DNA of 64,000 nt. Origin: Lachnospiraceae bacterium. Lineage in GTDB: Bacteria > Bacillota > Clostridia > Lachnospirales > Lachnospiraceae. The first letter of the stretch is position 1; every line of letters begins with the position of its first letter. Made by a program: the position numbers and the translations under genes. The notes below the pieces were generated by a model. The model did no database searches. It was not told where the DNA came from and saw only the letters and a program-made list of their open reading frames with translations. Shown here one piece after another: positions 56,716-63,961 of the stretch. Location of the stretch: positions 1 through 64,000 of the forward strand of contig JAAVZI010000009.1 in assembly GCA_022791575.1 (NCBI GenBank). The letters run 5' to 3'.

Positions 56716-57207
56716 ATGCTGAAAGATGAAAAATATATGAAAGAAGCCTTAAAGCAGGCCCAAAAAGCGTATGACCTGGGAGAGGTTCCCATAGGCTGTG
56801 TAATCGAATATGAAGGTAAGATCATTGGAAGGGGCTATAACCGCCGCAATACAGATAAGACAACTCTGGCCCATGCTGAAATTACAGCAATGAAAAAAGC
56901 TTGTAAAAAGATCGGAGACTGGCGTTTAGAAGGGTGTCAGATGTATATTACTTTAGAACCCTGCCCCATGTGTGCAGGGGCTATTGTACAGGCCCGGATT
57001 CCCAGAGTAGTGGTTGGAAGCATGAATCCTAAAGCCGGATGCGCCGGTTCGGTTTGTAATCTGCTGAATGAACCCCGTTTTAATCATCAAGTAGAATTTG
57101 AGCAAGGGATTCTGGAAGAAGCATGTACAGAAATGCTGCAGAAATTTTTTAAAGAGCTTCGTATCCGCAATCGAGAAGAGAAAAAGGTAAAACGGCAGAT
57201 GGATTAG
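56716..57207 (+). CDS. tadA: tRNA-specific adenosine deaminase
   Basis: Deaminates wobble adenosine 34 to inosine in tRNA-Arg(ACG). The 163-residue protein has the zinc-binding HAEI motif with catalytic Glu (TLAHAEITAMKKA) and PCPMCAGA (EPCPMCAGAIVQARI), plus the TadA-type MNPKAGCAGSVCNLL segment. Slightly long at the C terminus, with a basic tail. Its last bases overlap the convergent SDR gene. Confidence 0.96.
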   Translation: MLKDEKYMKEALKQAQKAYDLGEVPIGCVIEYEGKIIGRGYNRRNTDKTTLAHAEITAMKKACKKIGDWRLEGCQMYITLEPCPMCAGAIVQARIPRVVVGSMNPKAGCAGSVCNLLNEPRFNHQVEFEQGILEEACTEMLQKFFKELRIRNREEKKVKRQMD

Positions 57208-57950
57208 ATCCATCCGCCGTCAAAGGTAATGACCTGACCGGTTAGATAACTGTTAGCATGGGCTAACTGCAGTACAAATTCAGCAACCTCATCTGGATCG
57301 GCAAAACGGCCAGTAGGAATATCTTCCATAAGAAAACGACGTTCATCGTCATCCAAAAACTGGTTCATATCCGTATCAATAACGCCGCAGGCAACAGCAT
57401 TTACCTGAATGTTGCTGGGCGCAAGCTCTTTTCCCAAAGCTTTGGTCAGCGCATTTACAGCGCCTTTAGAAGCTGAATAAGCAGCTTCGCAGGAAGCACC
57501 TGCATTTCCCCAGACAGAAGAAATATTGATAATTTTGCCGGATTTTTGAGAAAGCATATAAGGAATGGCCAACTTGCAGCAATAAAAATAAGAGGAGACA
57601 TTTATCCGCAGCAATTCGTCCCATTTGGCAACATCCATATGAGATAGAAGACCAATATGGGAAATTCCTGCATTGTTAATTAGAATTTCCAGTCCGCCGA
57701 ATGTGTGCTCAATCTGATCAAAGAGATTCTGGACCGTTTCGAAACATCCAAGATCTCCTAAAAAGGTCATACACTGAACATGATAATGATGTTCAATATA
57801 ATGCGAAAGTTCCCTTAGTTTTTCCTGTGACTTTTTGGCAGTAATAATAACCGGGTAACCATTTTTTGCAAATTGAACGGCAATTGCGCGGCCTATTCCA
57901 CGGGAGGAACCAGTCACTAATACAGGTTTGTTGTGCAGTGAGGTAGACAT
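57204..57950 (-). CDS. Short-chain dehydrogenase/reductase (FabG-like)
   Basis: NAD(P)H-dependent oxidoreductase, 248 residues. The cofactor motif is VTGSSRGIGRAIA, followed by NNAGIS, the catalytic Ser in IINISSVWGNAG, YSASK (Tyr-Lys pair) and a C-terminal LTGQVITFDGGWI. It looks like 3-oxoacyl-ACP reductase but no fatty acid synthesis genes are nearby, so the substrate is unknown. ATG 57950 has AAAGGAAA upstream. Mobile element copy 5 lies 29 bases upstream of the start codon. Confidence 0.93.
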   Translation of the reverse strand: MSTSLHNKPVLVTGSSRGIGRAIAVQFAKNGYPVIITAKKSQEKLRELSHYIEHHYHVQCMTFLGDLGCFETVQNLFDQIEHTFGGLEILINNAGISHIGLLSHMDVAKWDELLRINVSSYFYCCKLAIPYMLSQKSGKIINISSVWGNAGASCEAAYSASKGAVNALTKALGKELAPSNIQVNAVACGVIDTDMNQFLDDDERRFLMEDIPTGRFADPDEVAEFVLQLAHANSYLTGQVITFDGGWI

Positions 57951-57979
57951 GGATATTTTCCTTTCTATCTTTTGATTAA

Positions 57980-58122
57980 TAGGCATTTGCGAAACTCAGT
58001 ATTCATAACCAGATTTTAGGCAAAACATACAAAAACAGAGCGAATTTAAAACGTTTTTGAGCGGCGTTTTTGTATGTTTTGTATAAAATCGTCGCTTTGA
58101 TTCAGACTTTCGCAATTACCTA
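57980..58122 (+). mobile_element. 143-bp palindromic element, copy 5
   Basis: Begins TAGGCATTTGCGAAACTC and ends TTTCGCAATTACCTA. Flanked by TTTTGATTAA (57970-57979) and TTTCGATTAA (58123-58132), a ten-base duplication with one mismatch. 140 of 143 positions agree with copy 3. Confidence 0.93.
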
Positions 58123-58315
58123 TTTCGATTAAGTAGTTAGGTGACTGTAAAATATTATTTTCATTATGTAATTATGATGCTCTTTGTTGAACGGTTTATT
58201 GGTTATATTTATTATACATGAAATAATGAAAAGTGTCAAAATTATTTAATAGAATAGAAGAATATAAGGTAATGAAATGAACGAAAACAGAAAAAGAAAG
58301 GACAGGAATGAAAAT

Positions 58316-59239
58316 ATGAACTACGATATCATTATTATTGGGGCAGGACCGGCAGGATTGACAGCAGCTATTTATGCATCCAGAGCGCGGCTGAAGGGGC
58401 TGGTAATTGAACAAAAACCCATGGGAGGCGGTCAGGTTCTCAATACTTACGAGGTAGACAATTATCCGGGACTTCCGGGAATTGATGGATTTGAGCTTGG
58501 TACAAAATTAAAAGAACATGCACAGCAAGCGGGCGCCGTATTTGAAGAGGGAGATGTATGTGAAATTACAGAAAGCTCCAGCGGATATGTTGTAAAAACT
58601 AATCAGCAGGAATACTCTGCCTATGGGGTATTGATTGCAGCAGGGGCGGCACACCGGTTGCTGGATGTGGAAGGTGAGAAGGAACTGACCGGGCATGGGG
58701 TTTCTTATTGTGCGACTTGTGACGGAGCATTTTTCCGTGATAAGATAGCGGCAGTAATTGGAGGCGGTGATGTGGCTTTAGAGGATGCAATTTTTCTTTC
58801 CAGGATATGTAAGAAAGTATTTGTAATACACAGAAGAGACCAGTTTCGAGGCGCGCAGGTACTGCAGGAAAGACTGCTTTCTCTTGAAAATGTGGAAATA
58901 CTCTGGGATACTATTGTCGAGAAAATAGCAGGGGAAGATTTAGTTGAAGAGCTGCATATTGCCAATGTTAAGACTGGAGAGAAGAAAAAACTGTCTGTAC
59001 AAGGTGTCTTTATTGCAGTGGGAATCCAGCCAGAAAGTCAGGCATTTAGACAGTTAGCAGAAATGGATTCTGCTGGATATTTTATTGCAGGAGAGGACTG
59101 CAGGACTAGCAGGAGGGGAATCTATGCAGCGGGCGATATTCGGACAAAGCAGCTGCGTCAGATTATTACGGCCGCGGCTGACGGAGCCAATGCCATTACA
59201 TCTTTCCAGGAAGATTTTCTGCAGATACTTGACAAATAA
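58316..59239 (+). CDS. trxB: Thioredoxin reductase
   Basis: FAD- and NADPH-dependent reductase of thioredoxin, 307 residues. FAD motif IIIIGAGPAGLTAAIYASRA, redox pair CATC in SYCATCDGAFF, NADPH motif AVIGGGDVALEDAIFL, and C-terminal FAD contact GIYAAGDIRTKQLRQIITAA. The start at ATG 58316 gives the standard N terminus; an in-frame ATG at 58277 adds 13 charged residues. No thioredoxin gene is adjacent. It could also be a related flavoprotein disulfide reductase, but motif order fits TrxB. Confidence 0.94.
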   Translation: MNYDIIIIGAGPAGLTAAIYASRARLKGLVIEQKPMGGGQVLNTYEVDNYPGLPGIDGFELGTKLKEHAQQAGAVFEEGDVCEITESSSGYVVKTNQQEYSAYGVLIAAGAAHRLLDVEGEKELTGHGVSYCATCDGAFFRDKIAAVIGGGDVALEDAIFLSRICKKVFVIHRRDQFRGAQVLQERLLSLENVEILWDTIVEKIAGEDLVEELHIANVKTGEKKKLSVQGVFIAVGIQPESQAFRQLAEMDSAGYFIAGEDCRTSRRGIYAAGDIRTKQLRQIITAAADGANAITSFQEDFLQILDK

Positions 59240-59257
59240 AAGCTGGTTTGTTATAAT
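59229..59257 (+). promoter_or_regulatory. Consensus sigma-A promoter for the NlpC/P60 gene
   Basis: TTGACA, 17 bases, TATAAT: an exact match. The -35 overlaps the end of trxB. The leader to the start codon is about 90 bases. Confidence 0.9.
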
Positions 59258-59269
59258 TTTTTTAGACGT

Positions 59270-59286
59270 TGTAACAATTTTGTAAT
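59270..59286 (+). promoter_or_regulatory. WalR-type box
   Basis: TGTAAC, five bases, TGTAAT: an exact match to the WalR (YycF) consensus TGTWAH-N5-TGTWAH. WalR controls NlpC/P60-type wall hydrolases in Firmicutes, which is what lies downstream. The site is just after the inferred transcription start. Confidence 0.55.
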
Positions 59287-59354
59287 AAGTACAAAAAATA
59301 TTTAGAAGATATTTTGTTTTTTGTACATAATTAATATACTAATAGGAGGAAATC

Positions 59355-60752
59355 ATGAAAAAAGCAGTGAGAGCTTTGACATGTAGTTTAGCAGGTGTTT
59401 GTGTAATTACAGGTTCCGTAATTATTCCCCAGGCTGCAGGAAGCAATAAGCTGCCGACTGCTGGAGCTGGCAGTCTGACAACGAACGTATCTGCTGTGCA
59501 TTTGCCTGGAGCAGGTGTTTCACAGCTCTTGGATGAATATTATGCAGACAGTCCAGAGTCAGATGTGGAAGTAATTGGGAATCTGGTACCAAGCGTTAAG
59601 TCTGAATATAAAGATATTGTCATTGCTCAGGTAGACAACTATGTGAATATCAGAGACAAGGCAGGTGAGGATGGCCAGGTGCTGGGTAAACTCTATAATG
59701 AGTCAGCAGCAGAGATTATTGGCGAAGATGGTGAATGGTATGAGATTAAGTCCGGTACAGTAACCGGATATGTTAAGAAAGAATTTGTTGTTGTTGGTTC
59801 AGAAGCAGAGGAACTAGCTGAAAGAGTTGGTAATAAGATAGCTAAAGTCAACACTAAGACCTTGAAAGTAAGAGAGAGTTCTTCAACAGATAGTTCGATT
59901 CTGACCCTTGTTCCAGAGGATGAGGAGTTAGAAGTGCTGGAAGTTCTGAATGGATGGGCAAAAGTTTCTGTTGATAACGATGTCGTTGGATTTGTATCCA
60001 CTGATTATGTAGAGGTACGTACAGAATTTGTACAAGCTGAATCGCTTGCTGAAGAAGCAGCTCGTCTGCAGAGAGAAGAAGAGGAAAGACAGCGGGCGCA
60101 GGCAGAAGCAGAGGAAGCAGCCAGAATAGCAGATGAAGCAGCCAAAGCAGAAGCCGCAGCTAAAGAAGCCGCTGAGAAAGAAAAGGCTGCTAAGGATAAG
60201 GCTGAGAAGGAAAAAGCAGCCAAAGAGAAAGCAGAAAAGGAACAGGCAGCCAAAGCAGCTAAGGAAAAAGCTGAGAAGGAAAAGGCTGAAAAAGAGAAAG
60301 AAGCCAGAGAGAAAGCCGAGAGGGAGAATGCAAAGGCTCAGGAAACAGAGAAGAAAGAGAACAGCGTTCCTCAGGATAATGGAGCCGCTACGGGGTCCAG
60401 ACAGAAGATTGTAAGTTATGCATTACAATTTGTAGGAAATCCTTATGTATATGGCGGTACAAGTTTAACCAATGGAGCAGATTGCTCTGGATTTACAATG
60501 GCTGTATATCGTGATTGTGGATACAGCATTCCTAGAGATTCCCGTTCACAGGCAGCCTCTGGAAGAGAGATTTCTTTGGATCAGTTAAAGCCAGGTGATT
60601 TGATTTTCTACTCTAAGGGTGGTTCCATCAACCATGTTGCTATGTATATTGGTAATAATCAGGTAGTACATGCAAGTACGGCAAAGACAGGTATTAAGAT
60701 TTCTAATTATAATTACAGAACACCGGCGAAGGCAGTAAGTTATCTGGATTAA
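59355..60752 (+). CDS. Secreted NlpC/P60 peptidoglycan endopeptidase with two SH3 domains
   Basis: Cell wall hydrolase, 465 residues. A signal peptide (MKKAVRALTCSLAGVCVITG) is followed by two bacterial SH3 domains (NYVNIRDKAGEDGQVLGKL; TLKVRESSSTDSSILTLV), an Ala/Lys/Glu-rich coiled coil of ~110 residues, and a C-terminal NlpC/P60 domain. Catalytic Cys is in ADCSGFTMAVYRDCG, His in INHVAMYIGNNQVVHAS. SH3 domains probably bind the wall. AGGAGGAAATC precedes the ATG; a terminator follows. The WalR-type site fits regulation with wall growth. Confidence 0.96.
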   Translation: MKKAVRALTCSLAGVCVITGSVIIPQAAGSNKLPTAGAGSLTTNVSAVHLPGAGVSQLLDEYYADSPESDVEVIGNLVPSVKSEYKDIVIAQVDNYVNIRDKAGEDGQVLGKLYNESAAEIIGEDGEWYEIKSGTVTGYVKKEFVVVGSEAEELAERVGNKIAKVNTKTLKVRESSSTDSSILTLVPEDEELEVLEVLNGWAKVSVDNDVVGFVSTDYVEVRTEFVQAESLAEEAARLQREEEERQRAQAEAEEAARIADEAAKAEAAAKEAAEKEKAAKDKAEKEKAAKEKAEKEQAAKAAKEKAEKEKAEKEKEAREKAERENAKAQETEKKENSVPQDNGAATGSRQKIVSYALQFVGNPYVYGGTSLTNGADCSGFTMAVYRDCGYSIPRDSRSQAASGREISLDQLKPGDLIFYSKGGSINHVAMYIGNNQVVHASTAKTGIKISNYNYRTPAKAVSYLD

Positions 60753-60801
60753 GGTGTATTTGCAGGTGAAAATGAGTTGTAATAATTGATCGGTTGATAG
60801 T

Positions 60802-60838
60802 AAAAACTGGTGCGTATTGACAATGCACCAGTTTTTTT
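60802..60838 (+). terminator. Intrinsic terminator after the NlpC/P60 gene
   Basis: AAACTGGTGC pairs with GCACCAGTTT across an 11-base loop, followed by a T run. Confidence 0.9.
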
Positions 60839-60857
60839 GTAATATATTAATAGGTAA

Positions 60858-61030
60858 AAGGTGATTGCGAAAGTCACATGGAAGGCGACGAGTTTGAACA
60901 AATTGTCCCCGATGTTATATCGGGGAATTTCTTTAAACAAAAATTCCGCACAAAGATTTTTTTTATTCGCTCCATTTTTGTATCTATTGCCCAAACTCTG
61001 ATAGTAAAATGAGAGTTTTGCAATTGCCTA
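60858..61030 (-). mobile_element. 143-bp palindromic element, copy 6, with an internal hairpin insertion
   Basis: Length 173 bp. Relative to other copies five bases (TAGAT) are replaced by 35 bases containing the hairpin TCCCCGATGTTATATCGGGGA, a net gain of exactly 30, so the base unit is again 143 bp. One end is AAGGTGATTGCGAAAG (first base changed), the other TTTTGCAATTGCCTA. No clear target duplication. It ends 61 bases before the transglutaminase gene. Confidence 0.85.
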
Positions 61031-61091
61031 TTAAAATAATTAATGAAAGGATAATGTATAATAATTTCAGCCTATTATACAAGGTAGTGAG

Positions 61092-62642
61092 ATGAAAAAG
61101 AGAACAAAAGTTCTGTTAAGCATGGCACTGGCGGGTTTGCTTGCATGGAATGGTACGATGTATTATGGTCAGGCAGCAGATACGAATACCAGAGCACTTA
61201 CGGATTCTGTAGAATTATATCAGGAGGGGGAATATCCAGCGATTGCACAGGGATTTGATCTTTCCTATAAGTTTAGGACTTCTGTCTATGCAGTTCCGGA
61301 TTCTGCGGATGCAGCGGAAAAGGCTATTTATAACGGGCTTCTGGAGGGGAAGGATACCATAGAGCTGTCGGCCTACAATCTGACTCTGGCGCAGGTCAGG
61401 GCATATTTCCAGAATATTATCAATACTTCTCCAGAATTGTTTTATGTTTCCAGGACATATAGTTATATGCCGTCCGGTGACAAAGTAACTGCTCTTATGC
61501 CTAATTATGAAGTGAAAGGGCAGGAGTTGGTAAAGCAGAAAGAATTCTATAATAAAACTATGAAGGGAATTTTGGACCAGATCGATAGTTCCTGGAGTGA
61601 TATGGAGAAGATTCTGTTTGTAAATGACTATCTGGCGCAGAATTATGAATACGATTTAAGTTATTCGATTTATGATGCTTATAATTTCTTTTATAAGGGA
61701 AAAGGAGTTTGCCAGGCTTATACGCTTGTATTTGCAGGGATCATGCAGGAGTTGGGCATTGATGTATCAACAGCTACAAGTGATAGTATGGCACATATCT
61801 GGAATGTGGTGGAACTGGATGGTAAATGGTATCATGTAGATGTAACTTGGGATGATCCAACACCAGACCAGTATGCTATGGCTTATCATAATAATCTGTT
61901 GTTAAGTGATACGGGTATTACCAATACGGGTCATAAAGACTGGGAGACAAACGTTAAGTGTCAGGATACTACTTATGATGAGTATTTTTGGCGGTCTTCT
62001 AACTCGCCATTCCAGTATCTTGCAGATACATGGTATTATGCAGCATATGATGAAGAGGCAAAAGAAGGTCGTCTGTATTCCTATGATTTTGAGACAGGAC
62101 AGAAAGAGCAGGTTCAGTCCCTGGGCCGTTGGTATGCTTCCAATGGTGGATTCTGGCAAGCTGCTTATGTGGGACTGGATGTTTATAATGGTAAATTATA
62201 TTATAATAATGCTTCTGCGGTTTATTTCTATCAGCCAGATACAAAGAAGGTTACAGAAGTAATTACTCCTAAAGAATCTGGTAGTGTATATGGATTAAGA
62301 ATTAATGGCCAGACGCTGAATTATCGTATGACAGATATTTATAGCGAGGTAGGAAGTGTGTATACTTATACGTTGGAAGCACCATTGCCTACACCTACAC
62401 CGGAAGCACCGAATCCAACTGCAGATCCTACAGAGCCACCGGTGAATGTTGGTGATGTCAATCAAGACGAAAAGATTACATTATCAGATGCACAGTTGGT
62501 TTTAAAAGCCGTATTGAAAATCAATACCTTAAACTCAGAAGAAAAAGTACAGGCTGATGTGGATTGCAACGAGGTAATTGACTTAAGGGATGTTCAACTG
62601 ATTTTAAAATATGCCTTACACATGATCAGCAACTTTAATTAA
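61092..62642 (+). CDS. Secreted transglutaminase-like protein with C-terminal dockerin
   Basis: A 516-residue exported protein. After a signal peptide (MKKRTKVLLSMALAGLLAWN) comes a transglutaminase-like cysteine protease fold with the triad in GKGVCQAYTLVFAG, MAHIWNVVELDGKWYHVDVTWDDP. A beta-rich region and a Pro/Thr linker (PTPTPEAPNPTADPTEPP) lead to a type I dockerin with two calcium-binding repeats: GDVNQDEKITLSDAQLVLKA and ADVDCNEVIDLRDVQLILKY. The dockerin implies binding to a cohesin-bearing partner, which is not in this window. Element copy 6 lies just upstream. Confidence 0.93.
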   Translation: MKKRTKVLLSMALAGLLAWNGTMYYGQAADTNTRALTDSVELYQEGEYPAIAQGFDLSYKFRTSVYAVPDSADAAEKAIYNGLLEGKDTIELSAYNLTLAQVRAYFQNIINTSPELFYVSRTYSYMPSGDKVTALMPNYEVKGQELVKQKEFYNKTMKGILDQIDSSWSDMEKILFVNDYLAQNYEYDLSYSIYDAYNFFYKGKGVCQAYTLVFAGIMQELGIDVSTATSDSMAHIWNVVELDGKWYHVDVTWDDPTPDQYAMAYHNNLLLSDTGITNTGHKDWETNVKCQDTTYDEYFWRSSNSPFQYLADTWYYAAYDEEAKEGRLYSYDFETGQKEQVQSLGRWYASNGGFWQAAYVGLDVYNGKLYYNNASAVYFYQPDTKKVTEVITPKESGSVYGLRINGQTLNYRMTDIYSEVGSVYTYTLEAPLPTPTPEAPNPTADPTEPPVNVGDVNQDEKITLSDAQLVLKAVLKINTLNSEEKVQADVDCNEVIDLRDVQLILKYALHMISNFN

Positions 62643-62651
62643 ATTATTAAT

Positions 62652-62679
62652 GCGGGTACGAATTTGTACCCGCTTTTTT
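62652..62679 (+). terminator. Intrinsic terminator abutting the AAA ATPase gene
   Basis: GCGGGTAC pairs with GTACCCGC with a six-base loop and six T. Its T run ends seven bases before the GTG start of the next gene. Confidence 0.85.
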
Positions 62680-62686
62680 AAAGAAG

Positions 62687-63514
62687 GTGAAGATTATCGT
62701 ATATTTAAGCACATTTCTATTTTCAGAAAAAACTGTTAGCGATCCTCATATTTATCCTTATCATGTATTCGCTGGAAAAAGTGAGAGACTGCTGCTATTT
62801 TCTCCTATTACAGTATTATACGGCAGTAACGCTTCAGGAAAATCTACTATATTGAATATTATTGCCAACAAACTGCAGTTGGAGGGCCAGGAATATGCAG
62901 CAAGTAATCAATTTGGCAAAGTTAAATATTTTACAGAATTTTTAAATGAGTGCAGCTATTCCTTGGGGGAATATGAGGATGGCAGGAAGATCGGCCAGCT
63001 TCCCAGACAAAGCAGATACATAAAAAGTGAAGATATACTGTATGAAATAAAGAAAATACAGCAGGAAACAATTCTGGAAGATGGATACATATATGAGCAT
63101 GTCCGCAGGGGGCTTCCGAAAGAACAGGTCAAACATATGAGGGCATCGGATCAGCTGCAAAAACAGATGGAATATTTAAAATATGCCCAGGAAAAATATT
63201 CAAACGGTGAAACGACTTTGCAGCTGTTGGAAGATTATATAGAACCGGATGCGCTCTATCTGCTGGATGAACCAGAAGTATCGTTATCGCCGGAAAATCA
63301 GACCCTATTAGCGGAGAAACTGAATCAGATGGCCAGATTTTTAGGCTGTCAGTTTATTATCAGTACGCATTCTCCATTTATGCTGGGGACATTAAATGCA
63401 AAGATCTATAATCTGGATTCTAAAGAACTGGAAGAGGCCAGATGGACCGAACTGGAACCTGTAAGATATGTCTACCAATTTTTGGATAAACACAGAAAAG
63501 AATTTGAAGAGTAA
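62687..63514 (+). CDS. AAA family ATPase (ABC/RecF-like)
   Basis: A 275-residue predicted cytoplasmic ATPase with ABC-type motifs: Walker A in LYGSNASGKSTIL, signature-like YSNGETTLQLLED, Walker B in ALYLLDEPEVSLSPENQ, and H-loop in FIISTHSPFMLG. No membrane segments; resembles stand-alone OLD/RecF-like ATPases of unclear role. The start is probably GTG 62687, but the ribosome site is poor (AAGAAG) and a terminator hairpin lies right in front, so expression is likely low or needs readthrough. Confidence 0.85.
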   Translation: MKIIVYLSTFLFSEKTVSDPHIYPYHVFAGKSERLLLFSPITVLYGSNASGKSTILNIIANKLQLEGQEYAASNQFGKVKYFTEFLNECSYSLGEYEDGRKIGQLPRQSRYIKSEDILYEIKKIQQETILEDGYIYEHVRRGLPKEQVKHMRASDQLQKQMEYLKYAQEKYSNGETTLQLLEDYIEPDALYLLDEPEVSLSPENQTLLAEKLNQMARFLGCQFIISTHSPFMLGTLNAKIYNLDSKELEEARWTELEPVRYVYQFLDKHRKEFEE

Positions 63515-63556
63515 TCTTGTCTGTGGAGTATAGCAGTGTAGAAATGGAAGGTAAAA

Positions 63557-63673
63557 ATGAATGCAGCACAGATTATAAATCTAGTCATAGTTCTGTTGGT
63601 AGCTTTGCTCATGATTGCAATCGGAAAAAGGCTTGACGAAATACACGAAAAACGGTATAATTACAAAAAATGA
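63557..63673 (+). CDS. Small single-span membrane protein, 38 aa
   Basis: Frame MNAAQIINLVIVLLVALLMI then AIGKRLDEIHEKRYNYKK, one hydrophobic helix and a basic, charged tail. GAAGG lies about six bases before the ATG. Position between the ATPase gene and the riboswitch promoter (which overlaps its 3' end) is consistent with a real small gene, but no family is recognised. Confidence 0.5.
   Translation: MNAAQIINLVIVLLVALLMIAIGKRLDEIHEKRYNYKK
63633..63661 (+). promoter_or_regulatory. Sigma-A promoter for the riboswitch transcript
   Basis: TTGACG, 17 bases, TATAAT, about 25 bases before the start of the cobalamin riboswitch. Confidence 0.85.
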
Positions 63674-63687
63674 ACAGATGAGAGAAA

Positions 63688-63872
63688 ATATGGTTTGAAA
63701 AGCTGTCAGCCGAGTAGATGAAAAAGGGAATCCGGTCTGAATCCGGAACAGCCGCCATTACTGTATTTGATGAAAAGAAGAGCGGTTTACCATTGGGGCA
63801 TGTCCCTGAGAAGGTGCTCTTTTACGATAATAGTTTGTTATCGTTATATCATAAGTCAGGATACCTGCCATA
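63688..63872 (+). promoter_or_regulatory. Cobalamin (B12) riboswitch
   Basis: Contains the core blocks of the cobalamin aptamer in order: AAAAGGGAATCCGGT, GAATCCGGAACAGCCGCC, TTACTGTA, ACCATTGGGGCATGTCCC with AGAAGG, and the 3' closing AAGTCAGGATACCTGCC. The B12-box-like segment GCCGCCATTACTGT is intact. The controlled gene begins beyond the window and is likely a B12 transport or biosynthesis gene. Confidence 0.93.
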
Positions 63873-63903
63873 ATTTCAAAAGGTTTAACATGATTGGGCG
63901 AGA

Positions 63904-63961
63904 AGAGTGCAACCGATTACCAAGTGCCGCAGATGCGCTTTGGAATCCTGCACTCTATTTT
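63904..63961 (+). terminator. Expression-platform terminator of the cobalamin riboswitch
   Basis: AGAGTGCA pairs with TGCACTCT, with strong inner pairing (GATTACCAAG / CTTTGGAATC), followed by ATTTTTG. It suggests control by transcription termination when B12 is bound. Confidence 0.8.

Noticed and set aside
60005..60414. Open frames opposite and alongside the coiled coil of the NlpC/P60 protein (Ala/Ser-rich and Lys/Arg-rich)
   Set aside because: Low-complexity by-products of the Ala/Lys/Glu-rich coding sequence; the plus-strand gene is clear.
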